Shown: positions 1 to 8,751, counted from the first letter of the stretch. The stretch is DNA of 64,000 bases from Nevskia sp. (GCF_021732705.1 NZ_JAKFUM010000010.1:62001-126000), one strand, 5' to 3'. Translations and numbers: made by a program. The notes: a model not told the origin generated them from the sequence alone.

Positions 1-563
1 CCCAATCCCCAGCCGGCGCGATCCGCGACCAGCAGTGCCAGGGTCGCGGCGACCACCGAGCCGATGCGCCAGCCGTACTGCGACATGCCGGAGCCGACGC
101 CGAGCTGCGACGGCGCAAGCAACTCGATGCGGTAGGCGTCGATGACGATGTCGAACGTCGCACCCGCCACGCCGACGAGGATCGCCGCCAGCGCCATTCG
201 CGGCAGGCCGTCTTCCGGCGTCACCAGACCCAGATGAATCACGCTGAGCGCGACCAGCGCACCGGCGAGCCACAGCCACGACACGCGTTGGCCGAGGTGC
301 CCGAGCAGCGGCAGCCGCGCCCGATCGATCAGCGGCGCCCAGAGGAACTTCAGGTTGTAGACGAGGAAGGCCAGCGAGAACGCGGTGACCGTGCGCTTGT
401 TGATGCCGTCCTGCGCCAGCCGCGTGGTCAGCGTCGCGCCGATCATCGCGTACGGAAAGCCGGACGAGATGCCGAGCAGCAGCGCCGCCAGCGGGGCCGA
501 TTCGGTGTACGGCTGCAGGGACAGCGGCAGGCGCGCGCGCCAGCCGGGATTCAGGGTCGTCAT
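1..563 (-). CDS. AmpG-like MFS permease, 3' end outside the window
   Basis: This is the N-terminal part (about 187 residues) of a multi-pass inner-membrane permease; the gene runs off the left edge. Reading starts at the ATG complementary to 561-563 and gives MTTLNPGWRARLPLSLQPYT, followed by hydrophobic segments. The pieces GISSGFPYAMIGATL, FSLAFLVYNLKFLWAPLIDR and TFDIVIDAYRIELL match the conserved start of the AmpG family, which imports anhydromuropeptides for cell-wall recycling. It lies 49 bp downstream of the acetyltransferase gene on the same strand, so co-transcription is possible. The substrate is inferred from the family; the missing C-terminal half prevents a firmer call. Confidence 0.75.
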   Translation of the reverse strand, partial: MTTLNPGWRARLPLSLQPYTESAPLAALLLGISSGFPYAMIGATLTTRLAQDGINKRTVTAFSLAFLVYNLKFLWAPLIDRARLPLLGHLGQRVSWLWLAGALVALSVIHLGLVTPEDGLPRMALAAILVGVAGATFDIVIDAYRIELLAPSQLGVGSGMSQYGWRIGSVVAATLALLVADRAGWGL

Positions 564-612
564 TCGGTGCGGGAAACGAAGAGGTCGAGGTGCTGCGGCC
601 GGTCGCGAGCGT

Positions 613-1242
613 TCAGACGGCAACCGGCGGCGCGATCATCACATCGTTCATCAATTGTGCGAAGCGCAGCGCCGTGCCGTTCTCCACCGGCACGTCGCGC
701 CCGCGGGCATAGACCGGCATCTCGAGGGTCGCGACGTTCGATTCCGAGCCGACCACGCGCCCACCGAGCGCCTTCAGGTAGCGCAGGAACTTCTGGTTGT
801 CGAGCAGCACGTCGTAGACGAACGTGCGGTAGCCGTGACGCGACGCGGTCAGGTGCAGGCAGGCATGCAGCAGGGTGCCGGCGCGGATGTTCTGGTAGCG
901 ATCGACGATGGTCAGCGCCACTTCGGCAACGCCCGGGCGCTCCATCAGGCCGATGTAGCGGGCCACGCCGATGCCGACCGGCTCCTTCTCGCGCAGGTCG
1001 AGCGCGCCCCAGGCCTCGTGCTTCACGTGATCCAGCTGCGTGAAGAACGCCAGTTGCTTCGCCGACAGCTCCGCCGCCTGCGAAAAGAAACGCAGATGGC
1101 GCGATTCGGCCGACAAGGTCGAGTAGCCGCGGACGAAGTACGGCACATCGCTGGCCCGCACCGGCCGGATCAGCGCCCGCGTCTCGTGTCCGAGCACGAA
1201 ATGGAATGCCTGCGGGGGCAGCGGCAACAGCGGATCGGGCAT
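613..1242 (-). CDS. GNAT-family N-acetyltransferase
   Basis: A 209-residue protein from the start MPDPLLPLPP; an upstream ATG at 1308 would add 22 low-complexity residues and is less likely. The body has the GNAT pattern: an N-terminal strand-helix region (IRPVRASDVPYFVRGYSTLS), a central VAEVALTIVDRYQNIRAGTLL resembling the acetyl-CoA loop (Q/R-x-x-G-x-G/A degenerate as YQNIRAG), and a following helix. The acceptor substrate cannot be told from sequence. It is divergent from the ars operon across a 118-bp gap and sits upstream of the ampG-like gene on the same strand. Confidence 0.7.
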   Translation of the reverse strand: MPDPLLPLPPQAFHFVLGHETRALIRPVRASDVPYFVRGYSTLSAESRHLRFFSQAAELSAKQLAFFTQLDHVKHEAWGALDLREKEPVGIGVARYIGLMERPGVAEVALTIVDRYQNIRAGTLLHACLHLTASRHGYRTFVYDVLLDNQKFLRYLKALGGRVVGSESNVATLEMPVYARGRDVPVENGTALRFAQLMNDVMIAPPVAV

Positions 1243-1340
1243 GGCGACACTGTAGCGGCTTGCGCGGCGCGGCCGGCCGGGCGCTGCGTGTCGCTCGCAG
1301 GCGAGCAAGACGTCCGCTCGTGGCTTGCGCCGATTTCGAT

Positions 1341-1368
1341 ATTTCCATTATTGTCGAACTATGGAAAT
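1341..1368. promoter_or_regulatory. Palindromic ArsR operator overlapping the arsR start
   Basis: A perfect 8-bp inverted repeat, ATTTCCAT at 1341-1348 and ATGGAAAT at 1361-1368, has arms 20 bp apart start to start. The right arm contains the arsR start codon. AT-rich palindromes of this kind at the arsR start are typical self-repression sites of ArsR-SmtB repressors. Its position suggests autoregulation of the arsR-aqp-arsC-arsH operon. Confidence 0.6.
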
Positions 1369-1729
1369 CAAAACCGCTGTCGGCGCGCTCGCTGCGCTGG
1401 CCCAGGACACGCGGCTCGCGGCGTATCGGGCGCTGGTGCAGGCCGGGCCGGGCGGACTCGCGGCCGGCCGCATTGCCGACCTGCTCGCGGTCCCGCCGGC
1501 GACACTGTCGTTCCATCTGAAGGAACTCGATCGTGCCGGCCTGATCACGGCGCGGCAGGACGGACGCTACGTGCTGTATTCGGCCAACTTCGACCAGATG
1601 AATGCCCTGCTCGGGTTCCTGACCGAAAACTGCTGCCGCGGCCCCGACGCTGCCGCGCACCCGGACTGCCCGGGCACGGCCGCGCTGCCGACGGCCTGTT
1701 GCCCGCCGCCGGTCGAGGCCCAAGCATGA
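1361..1729 (+). CDS. arsR: ArsR-family arsenite-responsive repressor
   Basis: A 122-residue winged-helix repressor, started at MEIKTAVGALAAL rather than the longer reading from 1325 because the operator palindrome surrounds this codon. The recognition helix region is LAVPPATLSFHLKELDRAGL and the wing is ITARQDGRYVLYSAN. The classical CVC metal site of E. coli ArsR is absent. Instead the C-terminal tail carries Cys pairs (NCC, PDCPG, ACCPPP), as in ArsR proteins that bind As(III) through C-terminal cysteines. Its stop overlaps the next start as ATGA (1726-1729), indicating translational coupling with the aquaporin. Free of arsenite it should repress the operon. Confidence 0.88.
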   Translation: MEIKTAVGALAALAQDTRLAAYRALVQAGPGGLAAGRIADLLAVPPATLSFHLKELDRAGLITARQDGRYVLYSANFDQMNALLGFLTENCCRGPDAAAHPDCPGTAALPTACCPPPVEAQA

Positions 1730-2439
1730 GCGCACGCCCTGCCCTGCCGCGCGCAATCGCGGCCGAAGCGCTCGGCAGCGCGCTGCTGCTGGCCGTCGTC
1801 GTCGGCTCCGGCGTCATGGGCGAGCAACTCGCCGCCGGGAACACGGCGGTGGCGCTGCTGGCGAACGCAATCGCCACCGGCTGCGGCCTCGTCGTGCTGA
1901 TCGTGATCTTCGCGCCGCTGTCCGGCGCCCACTTCAATCCGGCGGTGACTGCCGTGTTCTGTGTGCGCGGCGAGCTGCCGTGGTCGCAACTGGCGGCCTA
2001 CCTGCCGGCGCAACTGTCGGGCGCGGCGCTCGGCGTGGTCGCGGCGCACGGCATGTTCGGGCTGCCGCTGATCGAGGCCAGCCAGCACGCCCGCACCGGG
2101 GGCGCGCAGTGGCTCGGCGAATTCATCGCGACATTCGGACTGATCGTGACGATTCTCGGCTCGCTGGCGACGCGCCCGGCCTGGACGCCGCTGCTGGTCG
2201 CGGCCTACATCACCGCCGCGTACTGGTTCACCTCGTCCACCAGCTTCGCGAACCCGACGGTGACCATCGCCCGCTCGCTGACCGACACCTTCGCCGGCAT
2301 CGCGCCTGCCGACGTCACCGGCTTCATCGCCGCGCAACTGCTCGGTGCCGCCGCCGGCGCCGTGGCGGGCCGCTGGCTGTGGCCGGCGGACGGCGCGGCC
2401 TGGCGCCTTCCCTGCACTCTCAAAGGATCAAGCCCATGA
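1726..2439 (+). CDS. aqpS: Aquaporin/aquaglyceroporin of the ars operon (AqpS-like)
   Basis: A 237-residue MIP-family channel in the inner membrane, with about six hydrophobic segments and two half-helix NPA-type signatures: FNPAVT in the first half and ANPTVT in the second, so the second has Thr in place of Ala. Placed between arsR and arsC with 4-bp overlaps on both sides, it matches the Sinorhizobium meliloti arrangement arsR-aqpS-arsC-arsH. There the channel lets arsenite formed inside the cell leave passively, replacing the ArsB/Acr3 pump. No ArsB or Acr3 gene is seen in this operon. The role is inferred from family and context. Confidence 0.85.
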   Translation: MSARPALPRAIAAEALGSALLLAVVVGSGVMGEQLAAGNTAVALLANAIATGCGLVVLIVIFAPLSGAHFNPAVTAVFCVRGELPWSQLAAYLPAQLSGAALGVVAAHGMFGLPLIEASQHARTGGAQWLGEFIATFGLIVTILGSLATRPAWTPLLVAAYITAAYWFTSSTSFANPTVTIARSLTDTFAGIAPADVTGFIAAQLLGAAAGAVAGRWLWPADGAAWRLPCTLKGSSP

Positions 2440-2867
2440 GCATCACGATCTATCACAACCCGGCCTGCGGCACGTCGCGCAACACGCTGGCGATGATCCG
2501 CAACGCCGGCGTCGAACCCACCGTCATCGAATACCTGAAAACCCCGCCGGACCGCGCCACGCTGGTCGACCTGATCGCACGCACCGGCCAGCCGGTCCGC
2601 GCGCTGATCCGCGACAAGGGCACGCCGTTCGACGATCTCGGCCTCGGCAATCCGGCGCTGACCGACGATCAGCTGATCGACGCGATGCTCGCCCACCCGA
2701 TCCTGATCAACCGGCCGCTGGTGGTCACGCCGCTCGGCGTCGCGCTGTGCCGGCCATCGGAGAAGGTGCTGGACCTGCTGACGGAAGCGCAGCGCGGCGC
2801 CTTCACCAAGGAAGACGGCGAGGCGGTGATTGACGCGGAGGGCCGGCGTGTCAAGCCTTCAACCTGA
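2436..2867 (+). CDS. arsC: Arsenate reductase, glutaredoxin-dependent
   Basis: A 143-residue cytoplasmic ArsC of the thioredoxin-fold, glutathione/glutaredoxin-coupled class. The catalytic Cys lies in [12 protein letters not shown] near residue 11, and the conserved arginines are in RALIRDKG and ILINRPLV. It reduces As(V) to As(III). The start overlaps the aquaporin stop as ATGA (2436-2439). The length matches E. coli ArsC (141). The 3' end overlaps arsH by 20 bp. Confidence 0.93.
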   Translation: MSITIYHNPACGTSRNTLAMIRNAGVEPTVIEYLKTPPDRATLVDLIARTGQPVRALIRDKGTPFDDLGLGNPALTDDQLIDAMLAHPILINRPLVVTPLGVALCRPSEKVLDLLTEAQRGAFTKEDGEAVIDAEGRRVKPST

Positions 2868-3582
2868 ACTGAACGACGGCCTGCCGAATCTCGACCTCGC
2901 CGAGTTCCGCCGCCCGACCCTGGAAGCGCTGACGCCGGCGACGCGCGCCACGCACCCGCCGCGCATCCTGCTGCTGTACGGCTCGCTGCGCACGCGCTCG
3001 TTCAGCCGGCTGCTGACGTTCGAGGCCGCGCGCCTGCTGCAGGCGATGGGCTGCGAAACCCGGATCTTCGACCCGACCGGCCTGCCGCTGCCGGACGGCG
3101 CGCCGGACACCCACCCGAAAGTGCAGGAACTGCGCGAACTCGCCGCGTGGTCGGAAGGCATGGTCTGGACCTCGCCGGAACGCCACGGCGCGATGACCGG
3201 CATCCTGAAGGCGCAGATCGACTGGCTGCCGCTGAATCTCGGTGCGGTGCGCCCGACGCAGGGCAAGACGCTGGCGGTGATGGAAGTCAGCGGCGGCTCG
3301 CAATCGTTCAACGCCGTGAACCAGATGCGCATCCTCGGCCGCTGGATGCGGATGATCACGATCCCGAACCAGTCCTCGGTCGCCAAGGCCTTCCTCGAAT
3401 TCGACGCGCACGACCGCATGAAGCCGTCGAGCTACTACGAGCGCGTGGTCGACGTGATGGAAGAACTGGTCAAGTTCACCTTGCTGACCCGCGACGTCGC
3501 GCCGCATCTCGTCGATCGCTACAGCGAGCGCCGCGAGTCGGCGGCGGAACTGGCGAAGCGGGTGAATCAGCGGTCGATCTGA
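2848..3582 (+). CDS. arsH: ArsH, NADPH-dependent FMN reductase for organoarsenical resistance
   Basis: A 244-residue flavodoxin-like protein. The GTG at 2848 is preferred because GGAGGG lies five bases upstream (2837-2842); a TTG at 2830 would be the longer option. Diagnostic segments are [16 protein letters not shown] (FMN phosphate loop), [17 protein letters not shown] and [18 protein letters not shown]. ArsH enzymes oxidise trivalent methylated or aromatic arsenicals using FMN and NADPH. It is the last gene of the arsR-aqp-arsC-arsH operon and overlaps arsC, so it should be co-translated. Confidence 0.92.
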   Translation: MSSLQPELNDGLPNLDLAEFRRPTLEALTPATRATHPPRILLLYGSLRTRSFSRLLTFEAARLLQAMGCETRIFDPTGLPLPDGAPDTHPKVQELRELAAWSEGMVWTSPERHGAMTGILKAQIDWLPLNLGAVRPTQGKTLAVMEVSGGSQSFNAVNQMRILGRWMRMITIPNQSSVAKAFLEFDAHDRMKPSSYYERVVDVMEELVKFTLLTRDVAPHLVDRYSERRESAAELAKRVNQRSI

Positions 3583-3631
3583 CGCGATCGGCCAGCGCCT
3601 GCCCGGGTCCGGGCGGCGCAGCGAGCACGGC

Positions 3632-3668
3632 GCCCTTCGCCGCGCGCGTGCCTCGCGCGGCGAAGGGC
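3632..3668. terminator. 15-bp perfect hairpin between convergent arsH and manC
   Basis: GCCCTTCGCCGCGCG (3632-3646) pairs perfectly with CGCGCGGCGAAGGGC (3654-3668) around a 7-base loop. It sits exactly between the ends of arsH (+) and the guanylyltransferase gene (-), where a bidirectional terminator is expected. There is no T-run on either side, so it may block transcripts or protect 3' ends rather than act as a classical intrinsic terminator. Confidence 0.5.
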
Positions 3669-3681
3669 CGGAACCGGCGCC

Positions 3682-5115
3682 TTACGGCATCCCGGCCGGC
3701 GTGCGCCCGTAGACATCCTCGAAGCGGACGATGTCGTCCTCGCCGAGGTAGCTGCCGGACTGCACTTCGATCAGCTCCAGCGGCACCTTGCCCGGGTTTT
3801 CGAGGCGGTGGCTGTGGCCGAGCGGGATGTAGGTCGACTGGTCTTCGCCCAGCAGGAAAACCTTCTCGCCATTGGTGACGCGGGCGGTGCCGGTGACGAC
3901 GACCCAGTGCTCGGCGCGGTGATGGTGCATCTGCAGGCTGAGCTTCTCCCCCGGCTTCACCATGATCCGCTTGACCTGATAGCGGTCGGCCAGCGAGATC
4001 GTCTCGTACCAGCCCCACGGCCGGTAGACGCGCGGGTGGCTCGCCGCTTCGCTGCGGCCGGCGGCTTTCAGGCGGGCGACGACCTTCTTCACGTCCTGCA
4101 CGCGATCGCGGGTCGACACCAGCACGGCATCGCCGGTCTCGACCACGACCAGATCCTTCACGCCGATCAGGCTGACCAGCCGGGACGTCGCCTGCACCAG
4201 CGAGCGGTCGCTGTCCTCGATCAGCACGTCGCCACGCGCGACATTGCCGCGGGCATCGGCCGGCAGGGTCGCGAGGAAGGTCCACGAGCCGACGTCGTCC
4301 CAGCCGGCGTCGAGCGGCACCAGTGCCGCCTTCTCGGTCGTTTCCATCACCGCGTAGTCGATCGATTCGTTGCGCGCGCTGCGGAACGCGGTGGCGTCCA
4401 GCCGCACGAAGTCGACATCGCGCTTGGCATCGGTCAGTGCGGCGCGGCAGGCGGCGTCCATCGCCGGCTCCAGCCGCGCCAGTTCGGCGAGGAAGACATC
4501 GGCCCGGAACAGGAACATGCCGCCATTCCAGAAGTAGCCGCCCTCCTCGAGGAAGGCCTGCGCCTTGGCCAGCACCGGCTTCTCGACGAACGCGGCGATG
4601 GTGCTGGCACCGTCAACCGCGGTGGCACCGCCGGCCTTGATGTAGCCGAAACCGGTTTCCGGATGCGTCGGCTTGATGCCGAAGCTGACGATGTGGCCGG
4701 CCTGCGCGGCCTTCACGGCCACCTCGGCGGCGGCGGTGAACGCGGCGGTATCGGGAATGATGTGGTCGGCCGCCATCACGAACAGGATGGTGTCCGGGCC
4801 ATAGGTCTCGTGGGCCCAGTGCGCGGCGCAGGCCGCGGCCGGCGCCGTGTTGCGGCCTTCCGGCTCCAGCAGGATGGTCGAGCCGGCAATGCCCGCGGCG
4901 CGCAACTGCTCTGCGACGATGAAACGGTGGTGCTCGCCGCAGATCGCCAGCGGTGCCGCGGCCTGCGGCAGCTGCCGGGCGCGCAGCGCGGTGTTCTGCA
5001 GCAGGGTGCGATCGTCGGTCAGCGCGAGGAATTGCTTCGGGTACTGCTCTCGGGACAAGGGCCAAAGGCGAGTGCCGGAACCTCCGGCAAGCAGAACGGG
5101 CAGCAGGGTCATCAT
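3682..5115 (-). CDS. manC: Mannose-1-phosphate guanylyltransferase / mannose-6-phosphate isomerase
   Basis: A 477-residue type II bifunctional enzyme (AlgA/ManC/XanB family). The N-terminal nucleotidyltransferase domain has the signature LLAGGSGTRLWPLSREQYPK near residues 8-27 and FVEKP further on. The C-terminal cupin domain (RPWGWYETI, then GEKLSLQMHHHRAEHW) carries the isomerase metal ligands. It converts fructose-6-P to mannose-6-P and mannose-1-P to GDP-mannose for exopolysaccharide or LPS sugars. Two adjacent ATGs (5115 and 5112) are both possible starts. It stands alone here, without phosphomannomutase or an exopolysaccharide cluster. Confidence 0.9.
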   Translation of the reverse strand: MMTLLPVLLAGGSGTRLWPLSREQYPKQFLALTDDRTLLQNTALRARQLPQAAAPLAICGEHHRFIVAEQLRAAGIAGSTILLEPEGRNTAPAAACAAHWAHETYGPDTILFVMAADHIIPDTAAFTAAAEVAVKAAQAGHIVSFGIKPTHPETGFGYIKAGGATAVDGASTIAAFVEKPVLAKAQAFLEEGGYFWNGGMFLFRADVFLAELARLEPAMDAACRAALTDAKRDVDFVRLDATAFRSARNESIDYAVMETTEKAALVPLDAGWDDVGSWTFLATLPADARGNVARGDVLIEDSDRSLVQATSRLVSLIGVKDLVVVETGDAVLVSTRDRVQDVKKVVARLKAAGRSEAASHPRVYRPWGWYETISLADRYQVKRIMVKPGEKLSLQMHHHRAEHWVVVTGTARVTNGEKVFLLGEDQSTYIPLGHSHRLENPGKVPLELIEVQSGSYLGEDDIVRFEDVYGRTPAGMP

Positions 5116-5448
5116 CAGGTCTCGGGGGGATCGGGTACTGTCGGCTGCAAAGCCTAGCCGATGCTTCGCTCTTTTCTCATGGCGGTGGTGCGTCACGGCC
5201 CCGGTCGGGCCAGGTTCGCGGCACGTGCCGGCCGGATCATGGCGCAATCGCCGGGTACGGGCGCCGCCGGGCGCGTCCGTCCGCGTGCGGGCGCTTCCCG
5301 AGGCAGCGGGCGCAAGGATCGCGCCAGCCGCGGCCACGGGGCGTGCGCGGGCGGTGTCGAAACCGGTCGCACGGCGCCGGCAGCGCGTCGTGTGGCGCTC
5401 GCTCCGGCGGCCAGCGGCGAGCTGCGCGGCGCGATCGATCTTTCGACA

Positions 5449-5499
5449 AAACCATTCGTCGGATGCAAACGGATGATGGGTCGTGAAAGCGGGTTTGCA
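5449..5499. promoter_or_regulatory. Motif shared with the nrdB upstream region, with inverted repeat
   Basis: AAACCATTCGTCGG at 5449-5462 differs by one base from AAACCGTTCGTCGG at 8859-8872 upstream of nrdB. Here it is followed by TGCAAAC (5464-5470), which pairs with GTTTGCA (5493-5499). Near nrdB the same motif is overlapped by CGCAAACC (8856-8863), which pairs with GGTTTGCG (8922-8929). Its recurrence only before the two ribonucleotide reductase genes suggests a common regulatory input. No known factor is assigned. Confidence 0.35.
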
Positions 5500-5561
5500 C
5501 CGGGGCCGACGACCACCGGCACGGGCCCGGTTTCGTGTTTCGGCAGACGCACTTAGGTCAT

Positions 5562-5570
5562 TTATGCACA
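5562..5570 (+). promoter_or_regulatory. DnaA-box-like site upstream of nrdA
   Basis: TTATGCACA fits the relaxed DnaA box TTATNCACA with one change from the consensus TTATCCACA. It overlaps a palindrome TGCACA-GCT-TGTGCA (5565-5579). In E. coli the nrdAB promoter is controlled by DnaA, so a box about 180 bp upstream of nrdA fits an S-phase-linked control. A single 9-mer can occur by chance. Confidence 0.4.
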
Positions 5571-5627
5571 GCTTGTGCACGGTGCGTTCAATCGGCCATC
5601 AACAGACTTAACCACCGCATCTTGGGG

Positions 5628-5660
5628 TTGACCGCATGGATAACCCCTATATATTGATCC
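5628..5660 (+). promoter_or_regulatory. nrdA promoter with NrdR-box-like palindrome
   Basis: TTGACC (5628-5633) and TATATT (5650-5655) are spaced 16 bp and form a sigma-70-like promoter about 95 bp before nrdA. The -10 region lies inside CTATATATTG (5647-5656), which fits the core of the NrdR consensus CwAtATaTwG at every position. NrdR is the ATP/dATP-sensing repressor of ribonucleotide reductase genes, so binding here would block the -10. A 7-bp inverted repeat, CTTGGGG (5621-5627) and CCCCAAG (5660-5666), brackets the element. A clear second NrdR box at the usual spacing was not found. Confidence 0.55.
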
Positions 5661-5750
5661 CCCAAGCCACCCAGATGGCTTGGACACCTTCCGTCGCATG
5701 CCGGTCCCGCACCGGCCGCAAGCCCGCCGCATTGGGGAGAATCCAGATCC

Positions 5751-8693
5751 ATGCAAACTCAAGCTGTCACGCCGTCGACCTCGCGCGCCGCGCCGTCCGA
5801 AGCCCCGTCGAATGTCCCCAGCGCCGCTGAACTGGCCGCCACCGCACCCGGCGCGATCAAGGTCATCCGCCGCAACGGCAAGCTGACCAACTTCGACGCC
5901 AGCAAGATCGGCATCGCGCTGACCAAGGCCTTCATCGCCGTTGAAGGCGGCCAGGCCGCGGCCAGCGCCCGTATCCGCGACAAGGTCAACGAGCTGACGC
6001 AGTCGATCGTCAGCGCGCTGACCCGCCACCTGTCCGGCGGCGGCACCCTGCACATCGAGGACATCCAGGATCAGGTCGAACTGGCGCTGATGCGCGCCGG
6101 CGAGCACAAGGTCGCCCGCGACTACGTGATCTACCGCGACGAGCGCGCCCGCGCCCGCGCGGCCGAAGCCGCGGCGAAGACCGCACCGGTCGCCGCACCG
6201 ACGCTGAACGTCAAGATGGACGATGGCCGCCTGCTGCCGCTCGACGAGGCCCGCATCACCCGCGTGGTCAACGAAGCCTGCGCCGGCCTCACCGGTGTCG
6301 ATGCCGGCGAAGTGCTGGCCTCGGCCCTGCGCGACCTGTACGAAGGCATTTCCGAATCCGAGCTGAGCCAGGCGCTGACCCTCGCCGCCCGCGCCCGCAT
6401 CGAGAAGGAGCCGAACTACACCTACGTCTCCGCCCGCCTGCTGTGCGACGCGATGCGCCACGAGGCGCTGACCTTCCTCGGCATGCCGGAATCGCGGCCG
6501 ACGTTCGAGGACATGAAGGCGGTCTACGCCGACTATTTCCGCGAGTTCATCCACAAGGCGGCGGAGCTGGAACTGGTCGACTCGAAGCTGTGCCTGTTCG
6601 ATCTCGACAAGCTCGGCGCCGCGCTGCTGCCGGAGCGCGACGCGAAGTTCGACTACCTCGGCCTGCAGACACTGTACGACCGCTACTTCATCCACAGCAA
6701 CAAGACCCGCTTCGAGCTGCCGCAGGCGTTCTTCATGCGCGTGTCGATGGGTCTGGCGATGAACGAGATCGACCGCGAAGCCCGCGCGATCGAGTTCTAC
6801 ACGCTGCTGTCGTCGTTCGATTTCATGTCGTCGACGCCGACCCTGTTCAACTCCGGCACGCTGCGCCCGCAGCTGTCGTCGTGCTACCTCACGCAGGTGC
6901 CGGACGACCTGCACGGCATCTTCAACGCGATCCACGACAACGCCATGCTGTCGAAGTTTGCCGGCGGCCTCGGCAACGACTGGACGCCGGTGCGCGGCAT
7001 GGGCGGCTGGATCAAGGGCACCAACGGCAAGTCCAATGGTGTGGTGCCGTTCCTGAAGGTCGCGAACGACACGGCGGTCGCCGTGAATCAGGGCGGCAAG
7101 CGCAAGGGCGCGGTCTGCGCGTACCTCGAAACCTGGCACCGCGACATCGAGGAATTCCTCGACCTGCGCAAGAACACCGGTGACGACCGTCGCCGCACGC
7201 ACGACATGAACACGGCCAACTGGGTGCCGGACCTATTCCTGAAGCGCGTGATGGAAGAAGGCCAGTGGACCCTGTTCAGCCCGGAAGAGACGCCGGACCT
7301 GCACGAGCTGTACGGCAAGCCGTTCGAAGCGCGCTACACCGAGTACGAGAAGCTGGCCGATCAGGGCCGGATCAAGAACTTCAAGCGCATTCCGGCGCTG
7401 AACCTGTGGCGCAAGATGCTCTCGATGCTGTTCGAGACCGGCCACCCGTGGATCACGTTCAAGGACCCGTGCAACCTGCGCTCGCCGCAGCAGCATGTCG
7501 GTGTCGTGCACTCGTCGAACCTGTGCACGGAAATCACGCTGAACACCAAGGCGAACCAGGAAATCGCGGTCTGCAACCTGGGCTCGGTGAACCTGCCGTC
7601 GCACATCGTTGACGGCAAGCTGGATGTCGCGAAGCTCGAGCGCACCATCACCACCGCGATGCGCATGCTCGACAACGTCATCGAGTACAACTACTACTCG
7701 GTGGCCACGGCGCGGAATTCCAACCTGCGTCACCGCCCGGTGGGCTTGGGCGTGATGGGCTTCAACGACGCGCTGTTCAAGCTGCGCCTGCCGTACGAAT
7801 CGGCCGAGGCGATCGAGTTCGCCGACCGTTCGATGGAAGCGATCAGCTACTACGCGATCAAGGCCTCGGCCGATCTCGCGGTGGAGCGCGGTGCCTACGC
7901 CAGCTTCAAGGGCTCGCTGTGGGATCAGGGCATCCTGCCGCTGGACTCGATCAAGCTGCTGGCCGACGCCCGCGGTCCGTACCTGAAGCAGGACACGAAG
8001 GAATCGGGCCAGTTCGACTGGCACAGCCTGCGCAACCAGATCCGCGTCACCGGCATCCGCAACTCGAACACGATGGCGATCGCGCCGACCGCGACGATTG
8101 CCAACATCACCGGCGTGTCGCAGTCGATCGAACCGGTCTACCAGAACCTGTACGTCAAATCGAACCTGTCGGGCGACTTCACCGTCGTCAACGAATATCT
8201 CGCGAACGACCTGAAGAAGCTCGATCTGTGGGACGAGGTCATGGTGCACGACCTCAAGTACTTCGACGGCAGCGTGCAGAAGATCGACCGCATCCCGGCC
8301 GAGATCAAGCAGCTGTACAAGTGCGCGTTCGAGATCGATGCCAAGGTGCTGGTCGATGCCGGCTCGCGTCGCCAGAAGTGGCTCGATCAGGCGCAGTCGC
8401 TGAACCTGTACATGGCCGCCCCGTCGGGCAAGAAGCTGGACGAGCTGTACCGTCACGCGTGGCTGTCGGGCCTCAAGACCACGTACTACCTGCGCACCCT
8501 GGGTGCCACGCACGCCGAGAAGACGACGATCCAGGACGGCAAGCTGAACCAGGTCGGCAGCGCGCCGGCCAGCCAGTCCGCCGCGCCGGCCGCCAAGGCC
8601 GCGCCGAAGCCGGCGTCGATGGCAGCCGCCAGCGAGCCGACGGCGCCGAAGGTCTGCTCGATCCTCGATCCGGACTGCGAGGCCTGCCAGTAA
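5751..8693 (+). CDS. nrdA: Ribonucleoside-diphosphate reductase class Ia, alpha subunit
   Basis: A 980-residue large subunit that reduces ribonucleoside diphosphates, preceded by GGGGAGA ten bases before the ATG. The N-terminus has a full ATP-cone (about residues 38-140, starting IKVIRRNGKLTNFDASKI) and a second cone-like segment (about 148-225, LNVKMDDGRLLPLDEARITR), as in Pseudomonas NrdA. Catalytic features seen are SSCYLTQV, SNLCTEITLNT (Cys and Glu of the active site), AVCNLGSVNL, and the mobile C-terminal tail CSILDPDCEACQ that relays electrons from thioredoxin. An Ala/Pro-rich linker precedes this tail. The partner NrdB lies downstream under separate control, 684 bp away with a terminator between. 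Confidence 0.97.
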   Translation: MQTQAVTPSTSRAAPSEAPSNVPSAAELAATAPGAIKVIRRNGKLTNFDASKIGIALTKAFIAVEGGQAAASARIRDKVNELTQSIVSALTRHLSGGGTLHIEDIQDQVELALMRAGEHKVARDYVIYRDERARARAAEAAAKTAPVAAPTLNVKMDDGRLLPLDEARITRVVNEACAGLTGVDAGEVLASALRDLYEGISESELSQALTLAARARIEKEPNYTYVSARLLCDAMRHEALTFLGMPESRPTFEDMKAVYADYFREFIHKAAELELVDSKLCLFDLDKLGAALLPERDAKFDYLGLQTLYDRYFIHSNKTRFELPQAFFMRVSMGLAMNEIDREARAIEFYTLLSSFDFMSSTPTLFNSGTLRPQLSSCYLTQVPDDLHGIFNAIHDNAMLSKFAGGLGNDWTPVRGMGGWIKGTNGKSNGVVPFLKVANDTAVAVNQGGKRKGAVCAYLETWHRDIEEFLDLRKNTGDDRRRTHDMNTANWVPDLFLKRVMEEGQWTLFSPEETPDLHELYGKPFEARYTEYEKLADQGRIKNFKRIPALNLWRKMLSMLFETGHPWITFKDPCNLRSPQQHVGVVHSSNLCTEITLNTKANQEIAVCNLGSVNLPSHIVDGKLDVAKLERTITTAMRMLDNVIEYNYYSVATARNSNLRHRPVGLGVMGFNDALFKLRLPYESAEAIEFADRSMEAISYYAIKASADLAVERGAYASFKGSLWDQGILPLDSIKLLADARGPYLKQDTKESGQFDWHSLRNQIRVTGIRNSNTMAIAPTATIANITGVSQSIEPVYQNLYVKSNLSGDFTVVNEYLANDLKKLDLWDEVMVHDLKYFDGSVQKIDRIPAEIKQLYKCAFEIDAKVLVDAGSRRQKWLDQAQSLNLYMAAPSGKKLDELYRHAWLSGLKTTYYLRTLGATHAEKTTIQDGKLNQVGSAPASQSAAPAAKAAPKPASMAAASEPTAPKVCSILDPDCEACQ

Positions 8694-8751
8694 GCCTGCT
8701 CCCGCGTTGATGGCCGCCCCCTTCCGCCGGACGGCGGACGGGCGGAACGAG

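Larger units (their letters stand above)
5116..5750. other. Regulatory intergenic region between manC and nrdA
   Basis: This 635-bp gap separates divergent manC and nrdA. The manC-proximal part (to about 5440) is GC-rich and I see no credible gene there. The nrdA-proximal part is AT-richer and holds a 7-bp inverted repeat TGCAAAC (5464-5470) / GTTTGCA (5493-5499), a DnaA-box-like site, a sigma-70-type promoter and an NrdR-box-like palindrome, listed separately. Confidence 0.5.

Noticed and set aside
5161-5556. Open reading frames between manC and nrdA
   Set aside because: Arg/Gly/Ala-rich translations without conserved motifs, typical of chance frames in high-GC DNA; the region holds regulatory elements instead.
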